A DNA stretch of 64,000 nucleotides from Haematobia irritans (Eukaryota > Arthropoda > Insecta > Diptera > Muscidae): NCBI RefSeq assembly GCF_050003625.1, contig NC_134401.1, positions 66,061,242 through 66,125,241 of the forward strand. The letters run 5' to 3'. Positions 29,721-40,670 of this stretch are shown here, piece after piece; position 1 is the stretch's first letter, and each line of letters opens with the position of its first letter. The notes under the pieces were generated by a model. That model worked only from the letters and a program-made list of their open reading frames with translations. It did not search any database and was not told where the DNA came from. The position numbers were made by a program, and so were the translations under genes.

Positions 29721-31074
29721 TTCAGTTCTTCGGACTGGTCCCAAACCGGTCGTTTTACCTGTCCTTTATAGCCGGTACATGTCCTTTAACTGGTTAGGTG
29801 ACCGGTGAAATTAACATGGGGTTGTCATAGGAAGGGTCAATTGACCCCCACATAGATACCTACAAACCAATCCTTTAACCGGTTGTTTTCAACCCATCAA
29901 TTAACCAGTTCAAATAGACATGTTAGAGAGACAGTTCTAAAAAAACAAATTTTCCACCAATTTTAATTCTTATTTCTATCAATTTTGTTTTTTACTTTTA
30001 TTCGTCTTATTATCTAATTTTTACAATTTGAAAAACTTTTTCGCTCCGACCAGGTTTTGAACCTGGGTTTACTGGCAGCATAACAGAACGCCTTAACGCA
30101 TTCAGCCACAAACGCCATTGAACACACAACGTCAATTTAAATGTTTGTGATATTGGTAAAAAATGAACAAATGTAGGGAAAATATAATTGAAAAAAAATC
30201 TAAAAATAGAACTGTCCCAGTTATAGATGCAAAAGGGCCAGAAATGTGTTAATTAACCCTGTGATAGAGACATTTGAACCGGTTAGGGGATGGGTTCATT
30301 GTGGTCTAGAGACAAATGCATGAAGTGGCTACCAATTGGCTAAATACAACCAGTCCCATGACCGGTATAAAATTAAAATTGCTTGGAAAAACCTTTCAGT
30401 TCTTGGGACTGGTCCCAAACCGGTCGATTCACCTGTCCTATATAGCCGGTACAGGTCCTTTAACTGGTTAGGTGACCGGTGAAATTAACATGGGGTTGTC
30501 ATAGGAAGGGTCAATTGACCCCCACATAGATACCTACAAACCAATCCTTTAACCGGTTGTTTTCAACCCACCAATTAACCAGTTCAGATAGACATGTTAG
30601 AGAGACAGTTCTAAAAAAACAAATTTTTCCACCAATTTTACTTCTTATTTCTATCAATGTTTTTTTTTATTTGTCTTATGTTATTTTATCTAATTTTTAC
30701 AATTTGAAAAACTTCGCTCCGGCCAGGTTTTGAACCTGGGTTTACTGGCAGCATAACAAAATGCCTTAACGCATTCAGCCACAAACGCCATTGAACACCC
30801 AGCGTTGAAACGTCAATTTAAATGTTTGCGATATTGGTAGAAAATGAACAAATGGAGGGAAAATATAACTGAAAAAAAAATCTAAAAATAGAACTGTCCC
30901 TGTTATAGATGCAAAAGGGCCAGAAATGTGTTAATTAACCCTGTGATAGAGACATTTGAACCGGTTAGGGGATGGGTTCATTGTGGTCTAGAGACAAATT
31001 CATGAAGTGGCTACCAATTGGCTAAATACAACCAGTCCCATGACCGGTATAAAATTCCAATTGCTTGGAAAAAG
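29721..31074. repeat. Two tandem 674-bp units, each with a tRNA-like segment
   Basis: The unit starting TTCAGTTCTT at 29,721 recurs at 30,395 and runs to about 31,074, over 90% alike by eye. Each unit is rich in ACCGGT / GACTGGT motifs. On the minus strand each holds a tRNA-Ser/Leu-like segment (30,041-30,115 and 30,715-30,790) with TGGCTGAATGCGTTAAGGCG and GGTTCAAAACC. It is a tRNA-derived, SINE-like or composite element in tandem. Not in any LINE frame. Confidence 0.75.
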
Positions 31075-31562
31075 GGGTCAATTGGCACCAAAAAAACTGA
31101 AGGGAAGGGGTTAATTGGCACCAAAAAAACTACATTAATGTAGCCGTCTTTTTGTGTGGTTGACATTAGGGCTGTTTTCTTTCTGCACTGGATGCAACAT
31201 TTGTATGGGGTATCCAGAACATCGTTGCACTGGTGTTCTATCCAGAACATATCATCAGTGCAAGTCGCGCCGATGTTGCCAGATTGTATTTTGATAAAGT
31301 GACGCTTCATCGATTCACAATAGCAATTTATCGTGACTATTTTTTCGAAAAACATGAAATTCAAAGTGGTACAGTGTCATAAATAATCGCAGCAGTAAAT
31401 ATTTATTACTAATTGGAGTATTTCATACATTAAAAATGCAAGAGTTCACTTTTTTCTGTGATTGTTTTTAAACAGCTGATGACAGTGTTTCATATTTTTG
31501 GAGATATCCTGGATAAACGAGTACTCTGTTTTCGTTTAGTCCTTCACGGCTTAGCATATCCA
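31075..31562. other. Unassigned stretch between repeats
   Basis: Begins with a short duplication (AATTGGCACCAAAAAAACT twice, at 31,080 and 31,113). The antisense 117-residue frame (31,011-31,364) has no recognised domain. A further antisense open run near 31,460-31,562 might belong to LINE-c, but I cannot support it. Confidence 0.35.
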
Positions 31563-31865
31563 CACCCTCAAAAAAATCGCCTCTCTAACATATGTTCCAA
31601 ACATATTTTGCAGGAAGCACATATATTATTGGATACTGCCGAAACATTAATATGTTTGTTTTATGTGAACATATTCTATTTTTGGAATCATTTTGAGCCC
31701 AAAAATATTATATGCTTGGAAGAATTTTCCCCAAAGAAGATTGTGCTCATTCCCTCACATAATTTTCACTTCCACGAAATTTTTTAGTTCTTAGCACCTT
31801 TTTCTGTAATACAAATAATGTTGAAGAAATTATTCAATTTTATAATTTTTTTAAATTTTACCTTT

Positions 31866-31937
31866 CGCCTGGACGGAGAATCGAACCGAGGACCATACAG
31901 TTTGTAAGCCAACACACTACCACTGAGCTACGTAGCT
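31866..31937 (-). other. tRNA-like segment in X copy 3 (minus strand)
   Basis: Minus strand reads GCTACGTAGCTCAGTGG (a better box A than in copy 1) and GGTTCGATTCTCC (box B). Confidence 0.6.
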
Positions 31938-32049
31938 GTTATAGTCACCAGAAGACAATTATCGTTATAAGTTACATTTATATAGCATAGTTTGCAGCGA
32001 CCACGAGCCCATGCAAACATAACATTATTTAACAGAAACATACATGTGT

Positions 32050-32124
32050 TGGCAACGTGGAGCAGTGGTTAGCATGTCTGCCGTACAGGCAAAGGGTCGT
32101 GGGTTCAATCCGTGCTCCGACCAA
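32050..32124 (+). other. tRNA-like segment in X copy 3 (plus strand)
   Basis: Plus strand reads GGAGCAGTGGTTAGCATG and GGGTTCAATCCGTGC; same segment as at 8,714-8,788, inverted with its host element. Confidence 0.6.
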
Positions 32125-32912
32125 ACACCAATTGTTTTTTTTTTTTAATTTACGCATTTATATTTATACTATATTAAATTTTTATAATGAAACTTCGAAA
32201 TGTGGGTTATTAAAGATTTACAGTCAGAAACAGTGCTTGATATAAACGAAATGGACTGAGCTTTTGGATAAAATATTATTTTTTTATTGCAAAAATAACA
32301 ATTTTGTAATAAAAAACTGGTTTTGGTATAAAAGTTTGATATTTTGGAAGGAATTCAAAAACTCTAACAAAGGAAGAACGTGGGGTCGAGTATAAACATA
32401 CATAAGTAATTTTATAATATACACAAATTAAATAATATTTAGACTTAAATTAAATAATATTTAGACTTAAGCGTATAAAATTTTTGGCCTTATCATAAAG
32501 CAGTTTCCGAAACAACATATAAGCGGTTTCACAGAAATTGCTCTCTTTCGATTCTCTCGCTGTGTTAATTTGATATCTTTCGTCAACCCTCCCGGTTTTT
32601 ATCTCTATTTCTTTCTCTATACTCTCTCTCTCTCTCTCTCTTTTGCTCTCTGAATAAAATATCACAACATATATATGTTTAATCGAAATTTGTAAATTTA
32701 TATATGTTTACATTCACACATATAATTTTTATGAAACATGCATGCCCCAAACATAATATATTCTAACATATTAACATATGTGTTCCAAACATTTAGTGTT
32801 AGTTTGAGAACATTACATGTTTGCACTTAAATATATTGTGTTTAAAAATTGTGCCCGAAACACATTTTGTTTATATCGAAACATATGAAAAACATATTTT
32901 TCTAACAGTGCA

Positions 32913-33422
32913 GTGCTAAAAGAAAACAGCCATATTGTTGAGTATTCCTCTCTTCTGGTAGTTTTATGTTATTAGTATTTGACATGCTGGGATTTGTGTT
33001 GGTAGTAATTGAACTTTGGTTAATATTGGCGTTTCCGTTTCCGTGTGTATTAGATGTGTTATTGAAGTCAGCGCTGCTATAATTTCTTGTGTCGCATCTG
33101 GCTTGCATGATATTTTTAACTAAGCGATATTGTGTATTTTGTAGTGATTTGCAATATGTTGCTTTTCCCCAATCTATTATTCCGTTTCTAAGGTATGACT
33201 CACACAGAGAAAGGTAAGCTTGTTTCACTACATAAGGAGGTGCGCAGATGAAATAGAGCATATGATGGTTGTCGTAGTTTTTTTCTTTTTTGTAGATTTT
33301 CGATTTGAAGTTTCCATTTAAATGTACTACTATCCACCAGGATTCCCACCGTTTCAATTATATTTTGACAATTGTCATTTGTATAGTTTTCTCTCTGGGA
33401 ATTATGAAGACAATTATAGTCA
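32913..33422 (-). pseudogene. LINE-c ORF2, thumb / C-terminal part
   Basis: Two overlapping antisense frames give YNCLHNSQRENYTNDN, then VVKQAYLSLCESYLRNGIID followed by WGKATYCKSLQNTQYRLVKN. This matches the thumb-to-C-terminal region of CR1/Jockey-type LINE ORF2 (S-x-L-R-Y-G-I-x-x-W-G then L-Q-x-x-Q-x-R). A frameshift lies near 33,290. Upstream sequence continues across the CACTG element at 35,047-35,091. Confidence 0.7.
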
Positions 33423-33424
33423 TG

Positions 33425-35046
33425 CACTGGTAGAAAAAGTTTCGTTAATACGATGAATTTCTACGTTGTATTAACGAAATTCTTCATTAAAAGTCAGGCA
33501 ACGTAGCATTTCGTTATAACAACGTAATTTTACGTTATATTTACGAAACACTTTGTGGAATACATTTCGTAGTATTAACGAATAATTACGTTGCTATTAC
33601 GTAGCCTTTTCGTTGTATTAACGAATATTATTCGTTGTATGAATGAAATTTATTCGTTGTATGGGTGCAGCTTATACGTTGTATGAATGAAAATTATTCA
33701 TTGTATGAATGAAAGGCGAACGTTGTATAAATGAACATAAACGTTGTATTAATGAAACCCAACCAATTAGCGCATTTGAGTGTAGTAATTGGTAGTGTAT
33801 TATTTTTTGTTAAGATCTTTGAAATATGGTTTACAGTAAGAAATAATATATAATGATAAATTAAGTAATATAATAAACATACACAGTCTCACACAAGTTT
33901 ACATACCCCTGAGTTTTTTACCTCTTAACTAAAACTGATTCTTGTTGTTGTTTATAACCCACGCCAAAAAAATCTTCTTGAAAATTAGCAAATACTTTGT
34001 TTTTCAAATTAATTTACTAAAACTAAAGGATATATATGTATATTTTCAAAAATTTTATTATTTAAAGAAAATATAATTTTTTTAACCGTATGTAAACTTG
34101 TGTGAGACTGTGTATATTGTGACTTTCACTTAAGAAAAAAAAGCCTCTTATTTCTAAGATCAAAAAATGATAATCATATCACCGTGTCCATTTATCCAAT
34201 TTTTGTGCAACCAAGGTTCATCACCGTAATTGTTCCGCCTTCCTCATCTGAAAGTTCACTTCCCCGGGACATTTTCACTAAAGATTAAAAATGTACACTA
34301 TATTTCTTGCGAATATACAAAAAACACCAATTTAACTCACCTCACCCATCTATGTTTATTATTCACAACGAAACTGTAATGAGCGTGTGCACTCTTCAGC
34401 GAAAAGAACGTAAATGTTGTTAATGTTTGCCCATCAGACAAGTTTTCTGTTGAACTTTTTACCGTTTGTTTTTCAAGACGCACACATGTGCTTATTGCCA
34501 TACTAAGATGTGTATGTACCAATTACATACACGCTAGAGAGAGTATGAAGAGACGTTTTAGAGAGAGAGAGTAAGGAGAGGCAGAAATACTCAAACTCCC
34601 ATTCGTGTTATTAATGAACATATTTCATTAATATGACGAAATATAACAATTTAAAATTTATTTTTTAACGAGCCATATCATTATATTAACGATCGATTTC
34701 GTTTTATAAATGAAATTTTCAATTCCAGTTTCAGAGTATATAAAACGACTGTTTAGTTTAAAAGTTTCCAAAAGTTACTCTCTATGTGCAAATGATTATA
34801 ATAATTTCATCTTGGAAAATTTTGTTATTCTAATTCTTGAAAAAATTACAAAGTTAATATTCGTAATATTAACGAAACGTGTTTCATTAATATAACGAAA
34901 AACCAAAACACAAAATTGTCTTTTAACGATTGATTTCGTTGTATTAACGATCACTTTCGTTCTTATAACGAAAAATTTCGTAATATTAACGAAAAATAAT
35001 CAACGAAGCCCGTTCGTTAATAATACGAAACATTTTTCTACCAGTG
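33425..35046. mobile_element. CACTGG-ended non-autonomous element with motif arrays
   Basis: Begins CACTGGTAGAAAAAG and ends TTTTTCTACCAGTG (14-bp perfect inverted terminus), flanked by TG on both sides (2-bp TSD). Both terminal regions are packed with degenerate TTCGTTGTATTAACGAA-like units, over ten on the left (33,435-33,765) and about ten on the right (34,610-35,030). These could be transposase binding sites. The 1,622-bp interior has no transposase. It interrupts LINE-c. CMC-like class is inferred from the CACTG end and 2-bp TSD. Confidence 0.85.
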
Positions 35047-35091
35047 TGGAATATAATATCTATGTTTGTATCTGCTACGTTTGTGGGTTTA
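35047..35091 (-). pseudogene. LINE-c ORF2 short segment
   Basis: Between the CACTGG element and the SINE. It continues the antisense frame of 35,694-35,877 into that of 33,422 when both insertions are removed, which fixes the order of the LINE-c pieces. Confidence 0.6.
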
Positions 35092-35103
35092 ATGTGCATC
35101 AGT

Positions 35104-35681
35104 AGGGAGCCACCGTGGTGCAATGTTTAGCATGCCCGCCTTGCATACACAAGGTCGTGGGTTCGATTCCTGCTTCGACCGAACACCAAAAAGTTTTTCA
35201 GCGGTGGATTATCCCACCTCACACACAAAGAAAATTTCATTAAAATTGAGCCAATGAAAATTTTTCATTGATACAACGAAACATTTTCATTAAGACAATG
35301 AAAATATTCGTTAATAGTACGAAACGTGTCGTTGACTAACAGAAAATTCGTTATAATAACGAAAAATTTCGTTATATCAATGAATTTGTTTCATTGGCTC
35401 AATTTTAATGTCACATTTCATTAATATAACGAAACTTTTTCTACCAGTGCAGTAATGCTGGAGACATTTCTGAGGGTTTCAAAGCTTCTCTAAGTGGTTT
35501 CACTGCAATGTGGAACGCCGTTCGGACTCGGCTATAAAAAGGAGGTCCCTTGTCATTGAACATGGAATCGGGCAGCACTCAGTGATAAGAGAGAAGTTCA
35601 CCAATGTGGTATCACAATGGACTGAATAGTCTAAGTGAGCCTGAAATATCGGGCTGCCACCTAACCTAACCTAACCTAACC
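35104..35681 (+). mobile_element. tRNA-derived SINE, full-length, with internal MITE
   Basis: The head (35,106-35,180) has box A-like CCGTGGTGCAATGTTTAGCA and box B GGGTTCGATTCC. The body is GGTGGATTATC ... GGAACGCCGTTCGGACTCGG ... AAAAAGGAGGTCCC, and the tail is CTAACCTAACCTAACCTAAC. A 12-bp target duplication, ATGTGCATCAGT, flanks it (35,092-35,103 and 35,682-35,693). Its last ~70 bp (from GTGGTATCACAATGGACTG) match the LOA LINE 3' terminus. The 228-bp MITE at 35,222-35,449 splits it. Inserted in LINE-c. Confidence 0.93.
35222..35449. mobile_element. 228-bp foldback MITE inside the SINE
   Basis: Left end CACACAAAGAAAATTTCATT, right end CGAAACTTTTTCTACCAGTG; the arms fold through TTAAAATTGAGCCAATGAAA and its complement. 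CA on both sides is a 2-bp TSD, and removing it restores the SINE sequence CACCTCAGTAATGC seen at 16.94 kb. The ends and the TTCGTTATA-type motifs make it a small relative of the element at 33,425-35,046. Confidence 0.88.
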
Positions 35682-35693
35682 ATGTGCATCAGT

Positions 35694-35877
35694 TTTGTTT
35701 TTGTAAAGTTGATAATCCGTTATCGTGGCACCATTTCGTAATATTATTGAACTCACTTTGCCTTGCCAGTTTAGCTGCTTCAATGTTTTTGTTTGTAAAC
35801 ACTATGGCCGTATCATCAGCATAAGCATAAGCTGTACTATTTTGTAGAACATTGAGCATTTCATTGGCATATAATAT
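35694..35877 (-). pseudogene. LINE-c ORF2, RT catalytic segment
   Basis: Antisense frame with ILYANEMLNVLQNSTAYAYA, then DDTAIVFTN, i.e. the YADD catalytic loop, followed by KWCHDNGL. The preceding RT blocks (SxxF, SKAFD, PQGS) are missing: Y sequence begins at 35,878 and the next LINE part is N-terminal RT near 38.1 kb. Confidence 0.8.
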
Positions 35878-37497
35878 ACACTGAAAAAACAGTGAACCCT
35901 TTTCCATTGCAAAATGAACTAAACTGTAGTAATATTGACCATGATTTAGCCCTTAAGATTTTTTTCAACTTGTCTAGTTTATAATTTTATTAAATTTTAG
36001 TTCATCTATAACATTGTAGTTTAGTTCATTTTTACAACACCATAAGATTTATATACCCCTACCAAGTTAAAAAGTCAGTATTTTTTTGGTTTACTTGCTT
36101 ATTTTGTGGGAAACCCGATAATAAAAATTGGTTAACAGTCTCTTTAAAATGTCGACGACTAAACTATTTTTAAATCAATCATTCCACAGTGCAGAGAAAT
36201 TAAATAATTAAAGGAACAACAAACCGTTTTACTATTATGAAAATTTTCATAAATTAAAATTAAACTTTCTTTAAACAAAAGTACTTTATTATAAAAACTT
36301 ATGATGAAAGTTCTTAATACAATGTTTTTTGTGAATAAAAATTATGACCACGTGGAACAGAGAGTAGTTCATTTGGACATTTTGACTTATCCTTCTTTTA
36401 TTCATAGTAGGTAATTTTTTCACATATCTTGCAAAAAAATGGAAACAATAATGAAAATTGTTAAAAATTAACACCATGTAATAAAATATAATTTTTAATT
36501 CTTTATTTTAGCTTGTAACTTACCATAGTTGGGAGCATTTTATCAAATGGTGTAAGGAATTCAACTTTTCTTTGGAAAACGTATCTCATAAAATTTGTAC
36601 CTGAAACAATTAGAGAAATAATGAAGTATTCTAAATAAACTCATAAAACTGTGTTGTTAGCGATGTGAAGGATATAATAAAATAAATATTCTAGTAGAAA
36701 GAAAGCCAAAGTTTTAATATAAAACTTACCAATTCTCTATTAAATTGTACGCTGAGGGGAAATATAAAAAGTTGTCCAAATTTATTTGGGTTACTCTGAA
36801 ATTAAATATTTATTTTTTACATTAAATAGTTTTTGAAAAAATCTTATGAAAAAATTAATAATATGCATAAAAAAACAAATATTCTTGATAACCCTAGACA
36901 GTCATCATTCGTCAAAATGACGACACGTAATTTAATTTTCGATTTAAAATGCATTTTAGTCTATTGGGAAATGGTAAATTTAAGTTATACTACTTCGACC
37001 GTTTTATGAATTTTTGTTTTATACTACTTAAAACCAAATTGAATAAGAAAATAAATTCAAGTTTGGTTGACTTTTTCGCTCACGATGAAAATTATGGCGT
37101 CTTGAAATCAGCCGTAGTCAAAATGACGAAGGATGACGTTAATGTACAAACAATAAGGATGTGACTGTCCAGGGTAAAAAGAAAGTTAAAGAATCCTTAC
37201 CAATTCACTATTAAATTACAGGCAAAGGAGTACTAAAAATTTGTCCCAATTTTTAAGGGGTTATTCTGAAATTAAATATTTGTTTTTATATTAAAAATAT
37301 TACATTGGTTTTAAAAAAATTGATTAAAGAAATACTAAAATAAGGCATTAAAAACCTGTAATTTTGATGATAAAAATGTAAATATTCTAGTTGAAAGAAA
37401 TCCAATTTCTAAAAGAAAACTTACCAATTTTCTATCTGTTAAATTTGTTCGAATCCATCTGGAGTTGCTCTGAAATTAAATATTGCTTTTACAACAA
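35878..37497 (+). mobile_element. Y repeat, 5' half (copy 2)
   Basis: Starts ACACTGAAAAAACAGTGAAC and runs without a TA array through TTGTACGCTGAGGGGAAATA at 36,745. It continues through the AAAATGACGACACG and AGTCAAAATGACGAAGG blocks, and stops near AACAAAGAATCTGTCC where the palindrome copy continues differently. Antisense and sense frames within it are short and unsupported. Confidence 0.75.
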
Positions 37498-38060
37498 AGA
37501 ATCTGTCCATAAAGCTCGAAAAGTAATTGTATAATTAGATATAATGCATTTGGACGTCAATTGCCTGTTTCATTATCAGGCTAACATGAAATATAATAAG
37601 CAACGATGAGCCCGTCGTAAAACTAGGAAAAACACGACTAATGTACGCGTTAGAATTGTTGTTGTATCCTGGAAACCAGTTTCTGTTAATTGTCATATGT
37701 TGTAGTTGACTGTAGAAACAACAAGCATTGTTCGACTGTTCACCACTTAGGTGAATTCTAACAAATTAGCTTTCTAAAAATAAATTTCGTGTTGTTGCAT
37801 TACTATGTAACAAAACGAAATAAAAATAAGATTAAGGGACTTGTAAGTTATATGAAAAGATGATGTACAGTGGGAGAAAAGATGATTCAATTTGTAAGAG
37901 GAAATTTCCCAAATGTTTTCTCCATAAGGAGTTAGCATAAAGGGCCCAAAATTGAGTTATCTCTCCCAGCCAGATCTATACTAAAGGCTGTGGAAAGGTT
38001 CATTCGCCCGAACCGAAACATGTACAGTCCAGGCGTGTATAGATTTGTATCTGGCGTTTT
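37498..38060. other. Unassigned segment in LINE-c interior
   Basis: Non-coding in all frames. It occupies the place where RT blocks between the fingers and YADD should be, so it is either another insertion or the scar of a deletion. No element ends seen. Confidence 0.4.
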
Positions 38061-39233
38061 CTTTTCAATGGCTCTATAAATCATTTAGTCTCTTAGCCAT
38101 TACTTCTTCAATCACTTTCTCAATAATTGGTAGTATTGAAATTGGTCTATAATTTTAAAATCGTTTTTTATTCCATTTTTGAAGATCGGCCTTATTAATG
38201 AAGTTTTTAGCAAATTAGGAATTTCTGCTTCATGCATACTTTGATTTATAAAATGTGTTATTATGGGAGTTAGTGTACGCGAGTGTTTTCTTATATATTT
38301 TGCCCGTATATTATCCGCACCAGCACTTTTCTTTACATTTACATTTAAAGTTAACCGGAGAAAATATATTTCCGTTTTTCTTTCTGTTAACTGGCAGTTA
38401 AAGCCTAACGGAGCTACATGAAAATGGACGTAAGAATACTAAATATTTCATCCTCGTTCGTATTGTACAAGTACATAGTATTTAAGACTCTCCTTTCATT
38501 ATTTATAAATGTTTTTATATTACAGTCATGAACGATTTTATCAACATTTTCTTTAAATTTTATAGCAAAGCTTTTCAATACAGTGCTCATGTTTTCATTT
38601 TTGAAGTTCCTCTTTATAGTCTCATCTCCGCGATGACCTTATATCACGTCTAGTTTTAACAAATTCAATTCTGTAGTATTCGTTTTTAGCATTTATTAGG
38701 ACTTTATTAAGTTTATTGCTGAATTGTTTATATTCCCTTTCATAGGATTTATTTTTCCATTTTTTATACAAATGGTCTCGAGCGTTACACATTTGTATTA
38801 ATCCACTATTGATCCAGGGATTCGGTTTCCTATTTCTAACTTTAAATATTTTTGTTTGTTTTGTTTTTTTATAAATTCTACAAAAGATAGTAAGTATCTC
38901 GTTATAAAGATTTTGAGTTTGTGTTTTTCTGCGTAAGTGAATTCCAATCCATTTCTTTCATGTATCTATTGCATTTTGCCTCATTTTTAATATTATCAAC
39001 AATATCTTGTTTATTTTGTGTTTCATATTCATATCATTTGTGTTTCATTTCATATCATTTACAACACTAATATATAATGAGTAATGGTGAGATATTGTTG
39101 TTGTTACAATAGCCGAATGTAATGTTGAAGGTTTTTGTTGTGATTCTTTACATTTAGCAAAGATGTGATCAATGCACTCAGAAAAATTAACGTCGTAATA
39201 ACAAGTAAATTCCATAATATTGAGTAGTTCAAA
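38061..39233 (-). pseudogene. LINE-c ORF2: endonuclease end, linker, N-terminal RT
   Basis: Antisense pieces in order: MEFTCYYDVNFSECIDHIFA with SHHYSLYI in place of the S-D-H-Y endonuclease block (39,233-39,070); a linker reading KPNPWINSGLIQMCNARDHL with the typical Y-K-K-W-K continuation (38,830-38,700); then KSAGADNIRAKYIRKHSR, SLIRPIFKNGIKN and NYRPISILPIIEKVIEEV (38,340-38,090). Stops and frameshifts separate them. These are too broken for long frames but the block order is unambiguous. It is the 5' part of the LINE that continues down to 29 kb. 5'-truncated at about 39,233. Confidence 0.75.
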
Positions 39234-39566
39234 ATTTTACTCACAGTTCGTTAAATTTAACTATTGATGAACAAAATTAACTCAGTGGAAGTAAATTGAA
39301 CTTACGGCCATTACCAGCAAAATGGTTAAGAACTCCCAACTTGCATGCAAGTTTTTGTGTTGTGTTGGATGTTTTCTCTCGTTGTCTCTTTGATTATACA
39401 TTTCATACCAAGCGATGAGAGTATATCGATGTAACTGTTTGTTGTTACATTTGCATGTTCTTCATTCAACCGTCGAACTGAACGGACGTGTTTTCTAATA
39501 GCGGAGTATTTCATCGTAATAAGTACTTATTACGAATTTAACGTGTGGTGGAAATAATAAACCACC

Positions 39567-40533
39567 ATGCAGCGAAATTCAAAGTCATCCACTGGGTTGC
39601 TAACTTCAGGGCCCAGTGGACGGGTAATTACTGAAGTTATAAATTTGGGCAGCGACCAAGAGTCAGGCCCAATTAGTCGACCTGTAGACGGGTCGACTGG
39701 CGGTGACACTTTGGCAAGTCGAACCTTTTCTAAGGTGATCAGAAGGTGGCAATCCCTCTCGAAAGAGATTCAAGGAACGAAGAAACGCTTTGTTTATCCT
39801 AAAGAAATTAGGATCAGTCGACCCAAGCACGTTGTCGGCTAAGCAAGGCGATTCCTTAAAATGGGCTCAAGGAATTCTTGAAGCTGGAAAGAGGGAACGA
39901 TCACCGGATGAGCTGCCATCCTCTAAACGGGATCAAAGATCGTTTGCCTCAGTTGCAAAAGACAGCCTTGTGATGGCTATTATTAATAAAGGAGCATTGG
40001 ACGGTATGATTCCAAGGCAAAAATGGGGGGAAATTCAGAACGCGATGTCTGGTGTCTACTCAGAGGTGCGAAAAAAGTTTCCCGGACCAAGTCCTCGACG
40101 GCAAGATGCTGGATGGTATCAAGGACGGTATAAGTTAATAGCTTTTGCGGACCAGAGGTCCATGGATTTGGAGTTAGTCAATAAAAAAGACATACCGGCT
40201 AAACCTAGAGCACATGCACGGATACCGGCAAACCCTCCTGATCCTGAGTCAATACTAGAGAGACTAAAAAAATGTAACCCAAATCTTCCAACCGCCGATT
40301 GGAAGGTTGGTCGTTTGGATGAGGTGGATGGACCAAGACGACATGCGGTGTTTATATTAAACATAGAGTCGCTGCCACATCTAGCCCAGACCCAAGGACG
40401 TGTAAGTTATGGCTTTCATGACATCCATATGAAGGTATACAAAAGCGATCAGCCAAAGGATTCCGAAACGGAGAAGCCTCCGGTAGAATCAGCAGTGAAA
40501 AAATCTCCTAGCGAAGCCGAAGGAGACATATAA
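39567..40533 (+). pseudogene. LOA-type LINE ORF1 protein (DUF4780-like), one frameshift
   Basis: Starts at ATG 39,567 (MQRNSKSSTGLLTSGPSG), preceded by ACCACC. The first frame is lost near 39,790-39,800 and the protein continues in the frame from 39,790 (FILKKLGSVDPSTL...). The second half has RQKWGEIQNAMSGVYSEV, DAGWYQGRYKLIAFAD and IPANPPDPESILERLKKCN, then PTADWKVGRLDEVDGPRR. These are hallmarks of the DUF4780 RRM-like domain found in ORF1 of insect LINEs. Role in the family: RNA-binding/chaperone protein of the retrotransposition particle. Ends EAEGDI-stop at 40,533. Confidence 0.85.
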
Positions 40534-40670
40534 CCTCCAGACTATGGCGAAAATCATATGCGGGAAGTTTCTACAGGCTCAACAGGCTGAACCGCAGATT
40601 GTGAGAGTCATCGAGATCTGTGAAAAGGAAGCCCTTGATGACTCAATTGAAGCGGCTGATGTGACGGTGG

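Larger units (their letters stand above)
31563..32910 (-). mobile_element. X element, copy 3 (inverted, shortened)
   Basis: Ends CACCCTCAAAAAAATCGC and ...TTTTTCTAACAGTG, inverted relative to copies 1 and 2, flanked by CA on both sides (2-bp TSD). At 1,348 bp it lacks about 400 bp of the interior. It contains a (TC)n run near 32,620-32,642. Both tRNA-like segments are kept (31,866-31,937 minus; 32,050-32,124 plus). Confidence 0.85.

Noticed and set aside
31011..31364. 117-residue antisense Cys-containing frame
   Set aside because: Spans a repeat border and shows no recognisable domain or conserved counterpart.
33435..33765. CRISPR-like array of palindromic repeats
   Set aside because: Repeats are degenerate, spacing is irregular, the context is a eukaryotic transposon end and no cas genes are present.
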